DNA of 64,000 nucleotides from JBBDQZ01 sp040905705 (GTDB lineage Bacteria; Bacteroidota; Rhodothermia; Balneolales; Natronogracilivirgulaceae). The notes under the pieces are model-generated. The model was given only the letters and a program-made list of their open reading frames with translations. It was not told the DNA's origin and ran no database searches. Made by a program: the position numbers and the translations under genes. The stretch lies in the NCBI GenBank assembly GCA_040905705.1, contig JBBDQZ010000076.1, forward strand, positions 3,348 through 67,347, in the 5' to 3' direction. This document shows, piece after piece, positions 9,633-17,636 of this stretch (position 1 is the stretch's first letter; each line of letters opens with the position of its first letter).

Positions 9633-9847
9633 AATTTTCCATACGTTCTCTTAATGCGATCTTTTACAGTTGGACATAAGAGCAGGCAAAGCAAAGATCC
9701 TTACAGATCAACCGGTATGGATGGGTCTAATATTACAAAAAAGAAAAAAGTATCGGGCAAGATACAAACCGGGTGGGATAAAGACGGGCATCAAGGCCTT
9801 AAGGATTCTGGGATCGGATTTAGAAACAACGTTGGCTGGTCCGTTGA

Positions 9848-10621
9848 TCAGAGCATACTGTTGAAAAAATCCCGGGTATCCTGGATATGAATGGCGATAT
9901 TGTTTCTAAGCTCGAATAGACGTCGGTGTAATTCAAAATAATCTGATTCTTTGATCGGATGACCTTTCAGTTTCTGAAGCAGTTCCATCGTCTCATTGGA
10001 TTTTTTAAGCGCCTTTTTACAATAGGCAATATTGGCACCGAGGACTTCCACGTCAAATCCCATGGAATAAGCCGCTGCAAGTTTTGAGCTGATAAGCAAG
10101 GTTTCAGAAACAAACCGAATAAAACCGGCATGATTCATGTACTCGGGATTACTGTCGTTGAAGATCAGCAAATCGGCAGCAAAATCCCGGACATCTGTAT
10201 AGATGGCGATGTTTTCAAGTGAATCATAATCATAGCCGGATTCATCCTCGTCCTCATCCGGATCTTCAAAAAATACGTCCTCATCCGGATTATCTTCGAA
10301 AAGTTCACCCTCCTCTTCCTCTTCCCATTCTTCATCGTTTTCGTCCTCATCAGGTTCAATGAACAGGGATTCATCCTCATAATGGTCATCATTTTCGTAG
10401 AGGGGGAAATGGGACTCTTCAATCAGTAATTCCTCTTCGATAAAAGCATCCACCGCATCCAGTTTGGTTGGAAAATCCTGAAGGTGGTTAAGCCAGCGTG
10501 GTTTTTTGTCGCTATCGGATTGAATAAGGTGCCGAAGGTGTTCGTGGCGACGGGCCATCTCATTGATATGAGATTCCCATTCATGTTCACTCCAAATATT
10601 ATGATTATCATGAAAGAGCAT
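9848..10621 (-). CDS. Unrecognised acidic protein with a Glu/Asp-rich linker
   Basis: A 257-residue soluble protein I do not recognise. The N-terminal 70 residues are polar and probably helical. Residues about 75-132 are extremely acidic, with runs of D and E and recurrent PDEDE units. The C-terminal 115 residues look like a compact helical domain (FAADLLIFNDSNPEYM, ETLLISSKLAAAYSMG, RLFELRNNIAIHIQDT). There is no signal peptide or membrane segment. I chose the ATG at 10619-10621 because AAGGA lies about 9 nt upstream; an in-frame ATG at 10648 would add nine residues. A TATCTTTG box lies 83 bp upstream. Confidence 0.75.
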   Translation of the reverse strand: MLFHDNHNIWSEHEWESHINEMARRHEHLRHLIQSDSDKKPRWLNHLQDFPTKLDAVDAFIEEELLIEESHFPLYENDDHYEDESLFIEPDEDENDEEWEEEEEGELFEDNPDEDVFFEDPDEDEDESGYDYDSLENIAIYTDVRDFAADLLIFNDSNPEYMNHAGFIRFVSETLLISSKLAAAYSMGFDVEVLGANIAYCKKALKKSNETMELLQKLKGHPIKESDYFELHRRLFELRNNIAIHIQDTRDFFNSML

Positions 10622-10703
10622 AAACAGAATCCTTGAGAAAGAGATCATGTGTGAGAATCAGACCACCACACGTCGCATCTGTCCGAATAAGAAGAACTCA
10701 TTG

Positions 10704-10711
10704 CAAAGATA
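10704..10711 (-). promoter_or_regulatory. Candidate Bacteroidota-type -7 box for the acidic protein gene
   Basis: Minus-strand TATCTTTG, matching TAnnTTTG and identical to the box at 1432-1439. A TTCG about 20 bp further upstream could be a weak -33 element. It lies in a 220-bp AT-rich gap between the acidic protein and the purine nucleoside phosphorylase gene. Confidence 0.4.
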
Positions 10712-10841
10712 AATGCTTTACACATCTGATACGAATATAATTCAAAAAATAATGGATTCATTATTCTGAAAATGTATCCGCTTGACAACGATCCGGGATC
10801 ACGAATTATTTTAACAGAGTGAAATCAGTTACGGACCGGAA

Positions 10842-11681
10842 TCACATTCGTTCAAGGACTCCTTTAAAGACCCGGGTCATTTTCGGTTCGGCCACATTGG
10901 CGGCTTCAAGAATGTCTTTCATAATGACCGGTTGCAGGGTATCCGGAAAGCATTCATCTGTAATTACGGAGATACCAAGTATCTTCATGCCCATATGAAC
11001 GGCTGCGATCACTTCGGGTATTGTGCTCATCCCCACGACATCGGCTCCGATGTATCGTAAAAACCGGTACTCGGCACGGGTTTCCAGTATCGGTCCGCTC
11101 ACAGCCACATATATGCCCTGGTGCATTTTTATTCTGTTTTGTAATGCCACCTCTTCTGCCAGCGCAATCAGTGCCGGGCTGTACGGGGCGCTCATATCGG
11201 GAAAACGAACACCCAGTTCATCGTCGTTGGGTCCAATGAGCGGATTGTCACCAAGAAGGTTAATGTGGTCGGTGATGCACATGATATCACCTCTTTTGAA
11301 GAGTGGATTCATCCCGCCGCAGGCATTGGATACCAACAGGGTGGTGGCGCCGATCGTCTTCAAGACCCGGACGGGGAATACAATCTGATGCATGGTGTAT
11401 CCCTCGTAGTAATGAAACCGGCCCTGCATGGCCACCACTTTTTTCCCGCTTAGAGTACCGAATAGAAGTCTGCCACTGTGGCTTTCAACCGTGGACGTCG
11501 GAAAATGCGGGATGTCTGCATAAGAAATGACTGCTTCAACCTCGATTTCTTCGGCAAGGCGGCCCAGTCCTGTGCCGAGAATGATCAGGTATTGCGGACG
11601 AATGGGGGTTTGTTTCTCAATAAAGGCAAGTGCTTCTTTGCGTTTGGTACGATACTCCTCAACAGAATAAAAACCGGGCAT
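10842..11681 (-). CDS. Purine-nucleoside phosphorylase (trimeric type)
   Basis: A 279-residue cytosolic enzyme that phosphorolyses purine nucleosides to base and ribose-1-phosphate in purine salvage. Visible signatures are the phosphate loop ILGTGLGRLA near residue 34, HSGRLLFG, GRFHYYEGY, VSNACGGMNP, the active-site region SGPILETRAEYRF with GADVVGMSTIPEV, and VITDECF. The length matches the PNP class of about 270-290 residues (PunA/DeoD-like trimers). It lies 15 bp downstream of the DivIVA gene on the same strand and is probably co-transcribed with it. Confidence 0.94.
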   Translation of the reverse strand: MPGFYSVEEYRTKRKEALAFIEKQTPIRPQYLIILGTGLGRLAEEIEVEAVISYADIPHFPTSTVESHSGRLLFGTLSGKKVVAMQGRFHYYEGYTMHQIVFPVRVLKTIGATTLLVSNACGGMNPLFKRGDIMCITDHINLLGDNPLIGPNDDELGVRFPDMSAPYSPALIALAEEVALQNRIKMHQGIYVAVSGPILETRAEYRFLRYIGADVVGMSTIPEVIAAVHMGMKILGISVITDECFPDTLQPVIMKDILEAANVAEPKMTRVFKGVLERM

Positions 11682-11695
11682 ATGATAAATTCAGT

Positions 11696-12319
11696 TTATT
11701 CGTCCAGATCTTCCAAAAGATGGTCCAGATCATCTGTATTGGGCGCAGTTGGAGAACTTTTGGATTTGCTGTCGGTGTTTGATTTTTTATGGTCGTTTTT
11801 GGAAGAGGAGGAGCTTTTATCATCTTTTTGAGTGGCCTGTTCTTCCTGGGGAAGGGAGTATGTTGAGGAAGCATTCTGCTTGAAAGATTCCAGCGACTCG
11901 GTGGCGAGATCCAGATAGGATTTCATCCCCCGGATGATCTCCTGGCGGCGCTCCAGCAACCGCTGAATGCTTTGACGAATGGCCTGTCGCTCCTGTTGTG
12001 ATTCGCGGATTATTTTTTCTGCTTCCAGGTCGGCCTTGGCAATACGGTTTTGTGCATCCTGTTTGGAACTGTTGATACGTTCTTCAGACGACAACTTGGC
12101 GGCTTGCAGTGTTTCATGTAACGCTTCTTCCACTTTTTGATAGTGCTGCAGTTTATCGTTGAGACGCTGTAATTCACCTTCCTGATCTTTGAGCTTGTTG
12201 GAAAGATGTTCCCATTCACTGGATACAACATTCAGAAAAGACTGTACTTCGGCAACATCGTATCCGCGCAGGGATTTGGCAAAAGTCTGTTGCTTGATTT
12301 CAAGAGCGGTTAATTTCAT
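11696..12319 (-). CDS. DivIVA-domain coiled-coil protein
   Basis: A 207-residue protein. The N-terminal motif LTALEIKQQTFAKSLRGYDVAEVQ is split here for brevity as LTALEIKQQTF and RGYDVAEVQSFL; it is the DivIVA membrane-curvature domain (residues 2-30). A long coiled coil covers about 35-150 and a low-complexity Ser/Lys/Asp tail covers 165-207. In Gram-positive bacteria DivIVA/GpsB proteins mark poles and division sites. It lies between yggS and the nucleoside phosphorylase, which recalls the yggS-divIVA association of Gram-positive division clusters. Role here is inferred. Confidence 0.88.
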   Translation of the reverse strand: MKLTALEIKQQTFAKSLRGYDVAEVQSFLNVVSSEWEHLSNKLKDQEGELQRLNDKLQHYQKVEEALHETLQAAKLSSEERINSSKQDAQNRIAKADLEAEKIIRESQQERQAIRQSIQRLLERRQEIIRGMKSYLDLATESLESFKQNASSTYSLPQEEQATQKDDKSSSSSKNDHKKSNTDSKSKSSPTAPNTDDLDHLLEDLDE

Positions 12320-12471
12320 ACGGTCATCCTGTATATAATGTGATGACTCAATTTAATAGTGTATGACCAGCAATACAACAGGCGACCTCATGATTTGGCA
12401 ATCCGGTGAAAGTATGGCAATCAACACAGCGCCAGGAACAGGAGCCCGGAAAGGGTATACGCAAGGAGGTA

Positions 12472-13170
12472 TTACCGATCGTAATCCCGGCTGCCAAACA
12501 GTTTTGTGCCCAGTCGAATGATGGTAGCCCCTTCTTCTATAGCGATATCGTAATCCCCGCTCATTCCCATCGAAAGTTCATCGAGTTGGATGTTCCGGGT
12601 TTCATGCATACGGTGTTTATCACGAATGGTTCGCAGAAAGCGGAATTGATGACGAATGAGTTCCCGGTCGTCAGTAAGTTCCGCCATTCCCATCAGCCCG
12701 TGTACCGTGACCCGTTTTAATGTGGAAGCGTATTCCAGTATACCGGCCAAATCCGCCGGATCGCATCCACTCTTTTGTGCTTCTTCGCTGATATTCACCT
12801 GAATCAGTATACGTATGCTTCTATCTGCAAGAGCCGCTCTCTTCTCAATTTCTTTCAGATATTTCCTCTTTGATATGGAGTGAATCCAGTCGACCCGATG
12901 AATCATATCCTTGATCTTGTTCGTCTGAATCGTACCGACCATATGCCAGATGATATCGGAGGGTAGTTGATCTATTTTTGTCACCAGCTCCTGAACCCGG
13001 TTTTCGCCGAAATCACGGATTCCGGCCTGGTATGCTTCCTGTATGGTTTCTGCCGGATGCGTTTTTGAGATAGCCACCAGCCGAATTTGATCAGGATCAC
13101 GTCCACACCGATTGCAGACTTCCTGAATTTGCCGATTCAATTGTTCAATATTTTCCTTGATTACAGTCAA
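12472..13170 (-). CDS. YggS-family pyridoxal phosphate homeostasis protein
   Basis: A 232-residue PLP-binding protein with the alanine-racemase-like barrel. Signatures are LVAISKTHPAETI, which carries the PLP lysine, DFGENRVQEL, IWHMVGTIQTNKIK, VQVNISEE-type strand (IQVNISEEAQKSG), and LSMGMSGDYDIAIEEG near the C-terminus. The family regulates intracellular PLP and has no known catalytic reaction. The start is a TTG at 13168-13170: no ATG or GTG is available upstream in frame near the conserved N-terminus, and AAAGG lies immediately before. A 152-bp gap separates it from the downstream divIVA gene. Confidence 0.9.
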   Translation of the reverse strand: MTVIKENIEQLNRQIQEVCNRCGRDPDQIRLVAISKTHPAETIQEAYQAGIRDFGENRVQELVTKIDQLPSDIIWHMVGTIQTNKIKDMIHRVDWIHSISKRKYLKEIEKRAALADRSIRILIQVNISEEAQKSGCDPADLAGILEYASTLKRVTVHGLMGMAELTDDRELIRHQFRFLRTIRDKHRMHETRNIQLDELSMGMSGDYDIAIEEGATIIRLGTKLFGSRDYDR

Positions 13171-13412
13171 CCACCTTTGATTTTTATCTGAAAATGGATT
13201 TTTGTACCTGCAAGATAAGGTATTTGATTTTAGCGGGATAAAACAATCAAAACTTTTATCTGAGAAGTAAAAATCATATATTCATGATCTGACTAAAAAT
13301 CGCTTACAGCGTTGTTTATTATCGTGTACTTTAGCCGATACACCATTTATCTCTTCTTTCCCTCCCATGTTGGAAGAAAATACGGGCAGACCGGGGGCTG
13401 CACATCGAGAAT

Positions 13413-14276
13413 ATGAGCTATACCAACAATCATATTCTCGAGTTTCTGGAAGAATGGGCACCCCAAAGCACCAAGCTCGATTTTGATAACGTTGGTTTAC
13501 TTGTCGGAGACGATCATCAGGAGGTCGGAAAGGTCATAACTTGTCTCGATGTGACATCAGAGGTTGTCGATGAAGCGATTTCCGTAGAGGCCGATCTAAT
13601 TATTGCCCATCATCCCCTGATCTTCAAAAAGCTCTCCCGTATTACCCCTTCTGATATAACAGGATCCCTTCTTTATCGCCTTATTCAAAATAATATAAGC
13701 CTTATAGCTGTTCACACAAATCTTGACGCTGCATATGGAGGGGTTTCTTTTGTGATGGCTGAACGGCTGGGGCTGCAAAATACCCGTTTTTTGAAGGTAG
13801 AGGAGGCAGCGGAAACGGCTGGTTTTGGAGCGATAGGTGAATTACCGGAAACGCTTGACGTGGATGAATTTCTGGAACTTGTGAGAGAGAAATTGGACAG
13901 TCGCGGAATTCGCTACAGCGGTTATTCAGAGTCTATACGACGTGTTGCCGTGTGTGGAGGTGCGGGGGCCTTTCTTGCGGAGGAAGCGATCCGGAGCCAG
14001 GCCGATGCTTATGTCACAGCGGATCTTAAATACCACGACTTTTTTACGGAGTCCCCATCATCATTTTTGCTTGTGGATGCGGGACATTATGAAAGTGAAG
14101 TGCCCATTGTTGGGACATTGTGTAACAAGTTGAAAAACCGGTTTCCGGAGGTAGAGGTGCTTGCTACAAAAGCGAATACCAATCCGGTAGTCTATTATTC
14201 AAAAACAACAAATAGCATAAAAACAGCCAGGAGTAATCTGAAATCCTATGATAGACGTACTTCAAAATCTTACTAA
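13413..14276 (+). CDS. Nif3-like dinuclear metal centre protein
   Basis: A 287-residue protein of the NIF3/YbgI (GTP cyclohydrolase I type 2-like) family. Metal-ligand motifs are visible: IIAHHPLIF (His-His), AVHTNLDAA (His), and near the C-terminus VDAGHYESE (His and Glu). The N-terminal FDNVGLLVGD is typical. At 287 residues it is the short form without the middle PII-like insertion. These proteins form toroidal hexamers with two metals per subunit; their cellular role is unsettled. The 3' end overlaps the next gene by 29 bp, suggesting translational coupling. Confidence 0.9.
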   Translation: MSYTNNHILEFLEEWAPQSTKLDFDNVGLLVGDDHQEVGKVITCLDVTSEVVDEAISVEADLIIAHHPLIFKKLSRITPSDITGSLLYRLIQNNISLIAVHTNLDAAYGGVSFVMAERLGLQNTRFLKVEEAAETAGFGAIGELPETLDVDEFLELVREKLDSRGIRYSGYSESIRRVAVCGGAGAFLAEEAIRSQADAYVTADLKYHDFFTESPSSFLLVDAGHYESEVPIVGTLCNKLKNRFPEVEVLATKANTNPVVYYSKTTNSIKTARSNLKSYDRRTSKSY

Positions 14277-14985
14277 TCTGCAATATATTGATAATCGTAT
14301 TGACGAACTCAAACGGTTGCGGGGTGACCTGCCGGAAGAGATTCTGGACATTGAAACAGAAATCACCCGATTGGAAACCCGTATTAAGCGCGCGAAAGCG
14401 GAGATAAAAGATCTTTCGGTTGAAAAAGGAACACTTGAACTGGAGATTACTGATGCGGACAGTCTCATTACTAAATATGAGGAGCAGCAACTGTCGGTCC
14501 GCAACAATCGTGAATACGATGCATTGACCAAAGAGATAGAGTCCCAGAAACAGATCAAGGAGAATGACCAGTCCCGTCTCGAGGAAATTGCACTTCAGGT
14601 GACCGAACTTGAGAACTCGGTTGAAGAAAATGAGTCCGTGCTGGAAGAAACCAGCAAGCTTCTTGATGACAAGAAAAATAATCTGGACAAACTGATTGAA
14701 AACACCCGAAAGGAAGAAGAGGAGTTGATAAAAAAGCGCAATGAAGCGGTTAAAAATCTCGACTCCCGTTATCTCAGAAGTTATGAGCGATTGCGTAAAG
14801 GATTGAACAACGGAATGGCTGTAGTGGCCATGGAAAAGGGCTCCAGCTTGGGGATGATGCTCCCGCCACAGGTACAGGTGGAAGTACGAAGAAAGAACAA
14901 GATTATTTTTGACGAAAATTCAGGACGCATTGTTGTTGATCCCAGCTTTTTTGAAGAGGCCCGTAAACAACTGAATATCAGTTAG
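14248..14985 (+). CDS. Coiled-coil protein of the C4 zinc-ribbon family, cysteines lost
   Basis: A 245-residue protein with a long antiparallel coiled coil (about residues 10-180) and a short C-terminal domain. The C-terminal sequence AVVAMEKGS, MLPPQVQVEVRR and IIFDENSGRIVVD aligns by eye with the zinc ribbon that ends this family (CdsZ/HP0958-like), where two CxxC pairs bind zinc. Here the second pair is replaced by D222 and S225, and the first is absent; the protein seems to contain no cysteine. So the fold may persist without zinc. It overlaps the Nif3-like gene, a common neighbour, and is followed 48 bp later by RNase P RNA. Confidence 0.85.
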   Translation: MIDVLQNLTNLQYIDNRIDELKRLRGDLPEEILDIETEITRLETRIKRAKAEIKDLSVEKGTLELEITDADSLITKYEEQQLSVRNNREYDALTKEIESQKQIKENDQSRLEEIALQVTELENSVEENESVLEETSKLLDDKKNNLDKLIENTRKEEEELIKKRNEAVKNLDSRYLRSYERLRKGLNNGMAVVAMEKGSSLGMMLPPQVQVEVRRKNKIIFDENSGRIVVDPSFFEEARKQLNIS

Positions 14986-15032
14986 GGAAATAAAGATACA
15001 AAATCTTTGTCTCCGGTCGTTATTATGGTGAA

Positions 15033-15433
15033 CAGGATTGCCGGGTAATCGCCTTTCCCGTTTGTTTTCAATCGGGAAGGGAGGAAAGTCCGAACACCTG
15101 CGGACACCGCGCCCCGGGAATTCCGGGGAGTTTCACTTTGTGAAACATGGATAGTGCCACAGAAAGCAAACCGCTTCGACGGCTTCTACGGAGGCTTCCG
15201 GAGTAAGGGTGAAAAGGTGGGGTAAGAGCCCACCGCCTGTTTTGGTAACAGAACAGGGCAGGGTAAACCCCGCGGGGTGCAAGGCCAAGTATGGTAGTGT
15301 GTTGTCCGTCACTATACTACCGGGTAGGCCGCTTGATCTCATCAGTAATGATGAGACCAGATAAATGATTACCGGTTTGTTTTTCGGCTTGCCGGAAGCA
15401 AACTACAGAATTCGGCTTACAGGCAATCCTGAT
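15033..15433 (+). ncRNA. rnpB: RNase P RNA (bacterial class A)
   Basis: The catalytic RNA of RNase P, which matures tRNA 5' ends. The conserved core is easy to read: GAGGAAAGTCCGAACAC at about 15080, the ACAGAAA segment near 15160, GGGGTAAGAGCCCACCG, CGCGGGGTGCAAGGCCAAGT, GGCCGCTTGAT, AGATAAATGATTACC and the 3' ACAGAATTCGGCTTACAGG. The P1 helix closes perfectly between CAGGATTGCC at 15033-15042 and GGCAATCCTG at 15422-15431, which sets the ends to within a few bases. A T-rich stretch follows (15434-15446) and could end transcription. Confidence 0.96.
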
Positions 15434-15453
15434 CTTTTATTTTTTGATGTGAA

Positions 15454-15465
15454 ACCGGGCCCGGT
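15454..15465. other. 12-bp perfect palindrome between convergent rnpB and smpB
   Basis: ACCGGGCCCGGT is fully self-complementary. It sits about 20 bp after RNase P RNA and about 20 bp after the smpB stop on the opposite strand. It could be the stem of a bidirectional terminator, but no T-run follows directly on either side, so this is tentative. Confidence 0.3.
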
Positions 15466-15485
15466 ATAATCCGCCAAAACCCACA

Positions 15486-15968
15486 TTAACCACCCATTCG
15501 TGCTTTTTTGATCTCCCGATCCATATCCCGGCGCACATCTTTTTCTGCAATACTCGCCCTTTTGTCATATTTCTTTTTCCCCTTGGCCAGACCCAGTTCC
15601 ATTTTGGCCAGCCCTCTTGTAAAATAAAGCTTTAGCGGAACCAGAGTGATTCCTTTTTGTGATATTGCCCGGTCTATTTTCCGAATTTCATCTTTGTGAA
15701 GCAATAATTTGCGTTCTCTGCGAGGTTCATGGTTATTATATGAGCCCTGGTCAAAAGGTTTAATATAAAAGTCCTTCAGCCACACCTCCCCGTTTTTCAT
15801 ATAGGCGAAAGCATCACCGAAGCTCGCGTTACCGAGTCGTAGCGATTTAACCTCTGTTCCTGTTAGTGCAATACCGGTTTCAACCGAATTCAGTATGGTG
15901 AATTCATGCCGGGCTTTGCGGTTTTGGATGGAGGGGGTTCCTGATTTTTGAGTATTGTTGGAGGTCAT
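15486..15968 (-). CDS. smpB: SsrA-binding protein SmpB
   Basis: A 160-residue protein that binds tmRNA and brings it to stalled ribosomes for trans-translation. Signatures are NRKARHEFTILNSVETGI, LTGTEVKSLRLG, DAFAYMKNGEVWL, YNNHEPRRERKLLLHKDEI, GITLVPLKLYF, and the basic tail GKKKYDKRASIAEKDVRRD. Length is standard. No tmRNA gene is seen in the window. It converges on RNase P RNA. Confidence 0.97.
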   Translation of the reverse strand: MTSNNTQKSGTPSIQNRKARHEFTILNSVETGIALTGTEVKSLRLGNASFGDAFAYMKNGEVWLKDFYIKPFDQGSYNNHEPRRERKLLLHKDEIRKIDRAISQKGITLVPLKLYFTRGLAKMELGLAKGKKKYDKRASIAEKDVRRDMDREIKKARMGG

Positions 15969-16034
15969 GAGATAGAATCTGACTAAAGGTGATATATGGA
16001 TTTGTAAATTCCGGTTGGATGGCCCGGAACCCGG

Positions 16035-16430
16035 TTACTCTGCCACTCCTTCAGGTATATCCCGGCCCATTTGTCGATAGATGCCTTCAATCAAATCGAT
16101 ATGTTCCTGAGCCTGGGTGTTATCATCGTCCAGTTCGAGTACTCGTCGAAAGTGCCGCAGGGCGCTTGCCATTCGATCACTCATAGCCAGGTGATCTGCT
16201 TCGTGGGTCAGATAATGGCCATAAGCAAGATGAGCCTGTACTTTCAAGCGGTGTGTTATCAGGGAGTCCTGGTCAGATTTCCGAAGGGTATTAATGGCTT
16301 CTTCGTATTGGTTTTCGTCTAATAGACGATTAATGTTGGCCTCGTAACTTTCCGGCTCCGTATCGGAGCATGAGAAAAGAAGAACAGACATCAGTAACGG
16401 AGCAGAAAAACGGAGTAACTTCATATTCAT
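16035..16430 (-). CDS. Small TPR-like lipoprotein
   Basis: A 131-residue lipoprotein. The N-terminus has a hydrophobic stretch ending in the lipobox LFSC with the lipidated cysteine near residue 21. The rest contains helix pairs resembling two tetratricopeptide repeats (YEEAINTLRKSDQDS and ASALRHFRRVLELDDDN). The ATG follows the stop of the M50 protease gene by one base, so the two are translated from one message. The function is unknown; a link to the protease or envelope is inferred from position only. Confidence 0.8.
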   Translation of the reverse strand: MNMKLLRFSAPLLMSVLLFSCSDTEPESYEANINRLLDENQYEEAINTLRKSDQDSLITHRLKVQAHLAYGHYLTHEADHLAMSDRMASALRHFRRVLELDDDNTQAQEHIDLIEGIYRQMGRDIPEGVAE

Positions 16431-16431
16431 A

Positions 16432-17619
16432 TCATGTAAAATATATTGGGTTTGGGCTAATACAAAGAAAAAAGATAATCATACATAACCAGCCGAGGAT
16501 TTTCCTTCCAGGCGTGAGTGGGTGTTCATCTATAACGGGCGGATGTTCTATTCTGACCAGGAAGACAATAAACAATGCCCAAAATATCCAGATAGTGAAT
16601 CCAGAAAAACGGTTGGAATCAAATAATGCCAGAAGGAACATAGTCAGAAATAATACAATAGCCCACCCGCTGAAAGTCCATGTTTTTTGCCTCTGAAATC
16701 CGCGATCCATGAGAATCAATGAAAGCAAAGCCCAGATTATCCATGTTGTAAGATTCAACGGCACATCATAACCGGCAAGAATAGTCTTGATCAATGGCAC
16801 TGCTCCGAGTCCGGCCAGTATCATAACGGCAATGAAAAAAATACGTGCAATAAGACGGTGTCGACGGTACCCTGTCAAAGTGTACAGAATGTGTCCACCA
16901 TCGAGTTGTCCCACGGGAAGCAGGTTTAAAGCAGTAAAAAACAGTCCGAGCCAACCCGCAAAAAGAAAGGGGTAATGGTAGAGTTCCCACATCGGGGGGA
17001 CGTTGTCGAAAAACGATGCTAACAGTGAAAAAAGCAGTGTGTTTCCAAGGACCATGACCTCTTGCTGGTTGTTATTTTCATCGGATACCAGCTTGTCGGG
17101 AAAAGATCCGTGCTCTGAGATATATTCATTCAGTGTTTCATGCCCGGTGAAATTTTGCATGTAATCCGGATCAGGGAGCGTGATAAAACCGTAAAGCAAA
17201 ATGATGAGTGCGATAATGAACCCACTGATGGGCCCGGCCGCACCCACGTCAAACATCTTAATGGAATCCTGTATCTGGCTTTTAATTCGAATAATGGCAC
17301 CCAGTGTGCCAATGGGGGAAAGAGGAAAAGGAATAAAAAAGGGAAGTGTCGCGGTAATACGGTGTCGAACCGCAGCAAAATAGTGGCCAAATTCGTGGAC
17401 CGTTAAAAAGCCAAGTAAAAGTATTGCAAACAAGACCCCTTCCCAAAATACCATCTCTTTGAGATGGTAAAATCCGGTGCCTGATAACAGGTCAACCCCC
17501 TCTGGTAATGCCGCTGTGTGGCCGACAAATAATGTACCGGCAACAGATACCGAGATGAAAGTTAATAGAAAGAGTAACGTATGGCGAAAAATGATCCATA
17601 AGCTTAATTCATTATGCAC
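16432..17619 (-). CDS. Site-2 protease family (M50) membrane metallopeptidase
   Basis: A 395-residue integral membrane protease. The zinc motif HEFGHYF lies in a hydrophobic helix near residue 75, and the second motif LDGGHILYTLTGY carries the aspartate ligand near residue 240. GAAGPISGFI is the conserved loop of this family. About nine hydrophobic helices are visible, including several after the second motif. M50 proteases cut proteins within the membrane, often anti-sigma factors or signal-peptide remnants. No PDZ domain is evident, unlike RseP. It is followed directly by a small lipoprotein gene. Confidence 0.9.
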   Translation of the reverse strand: MHNELSLWIIFRHTLLFLLTFISVSVAGTLFVGHTAALPEGVDLLSGTGFYHLKEMVFWEGVLFAILLLGFLTVHEFGHYFAAVRHRITATLPFFIPFPLSPIGTLGAIIRIKSQIQDSIKMFDVGAAGPISGFIIALIILLYGFITLPDPDYMQNFTGHETLNEYISEHGSFPDKLVSDENNNQQEVMVLGNTLLFSLLASFFDNVPPMWELYHYPFLFAGWLGLFFTALNLLPVGQLDGGHILYTLTGYRRHRLIARIFFIAVMILAGLGAVPLIKTILAGYDVPLNLTTWIIWALLSLILMDRGFQRQKTWTFSGWAIVLFLTMFLLALFDSNRFSGFTIWIFWALFIVFLVRIEHPPVIDEHPLTPGRKILGWLCMIIFFLCISPNPIYFT

Positions 17620-17636
17620 AAATTACCTCCGGTTAT

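Noticed and set aside
9654..9890. Plus-strand frame of 78 codons in the gap upstream of comEC
   Set aside because: It runs into the acidic protein gene on the other strand, is Lys/Gly-rich without any domain, and has no ribosome site.
10160..10420. Apparent tandem DNA repeats (TCCTCATCCGGA-like units)
   Set aside because: They come from the acidic codon run of the coding region and are not regular enough to be a separate repeat element.
15434..15968. tmRNA gene beside smpB
   Set aside because: No tRNA-like ends or tag-coding frame are present; the only RNA here is RNase P RNA.
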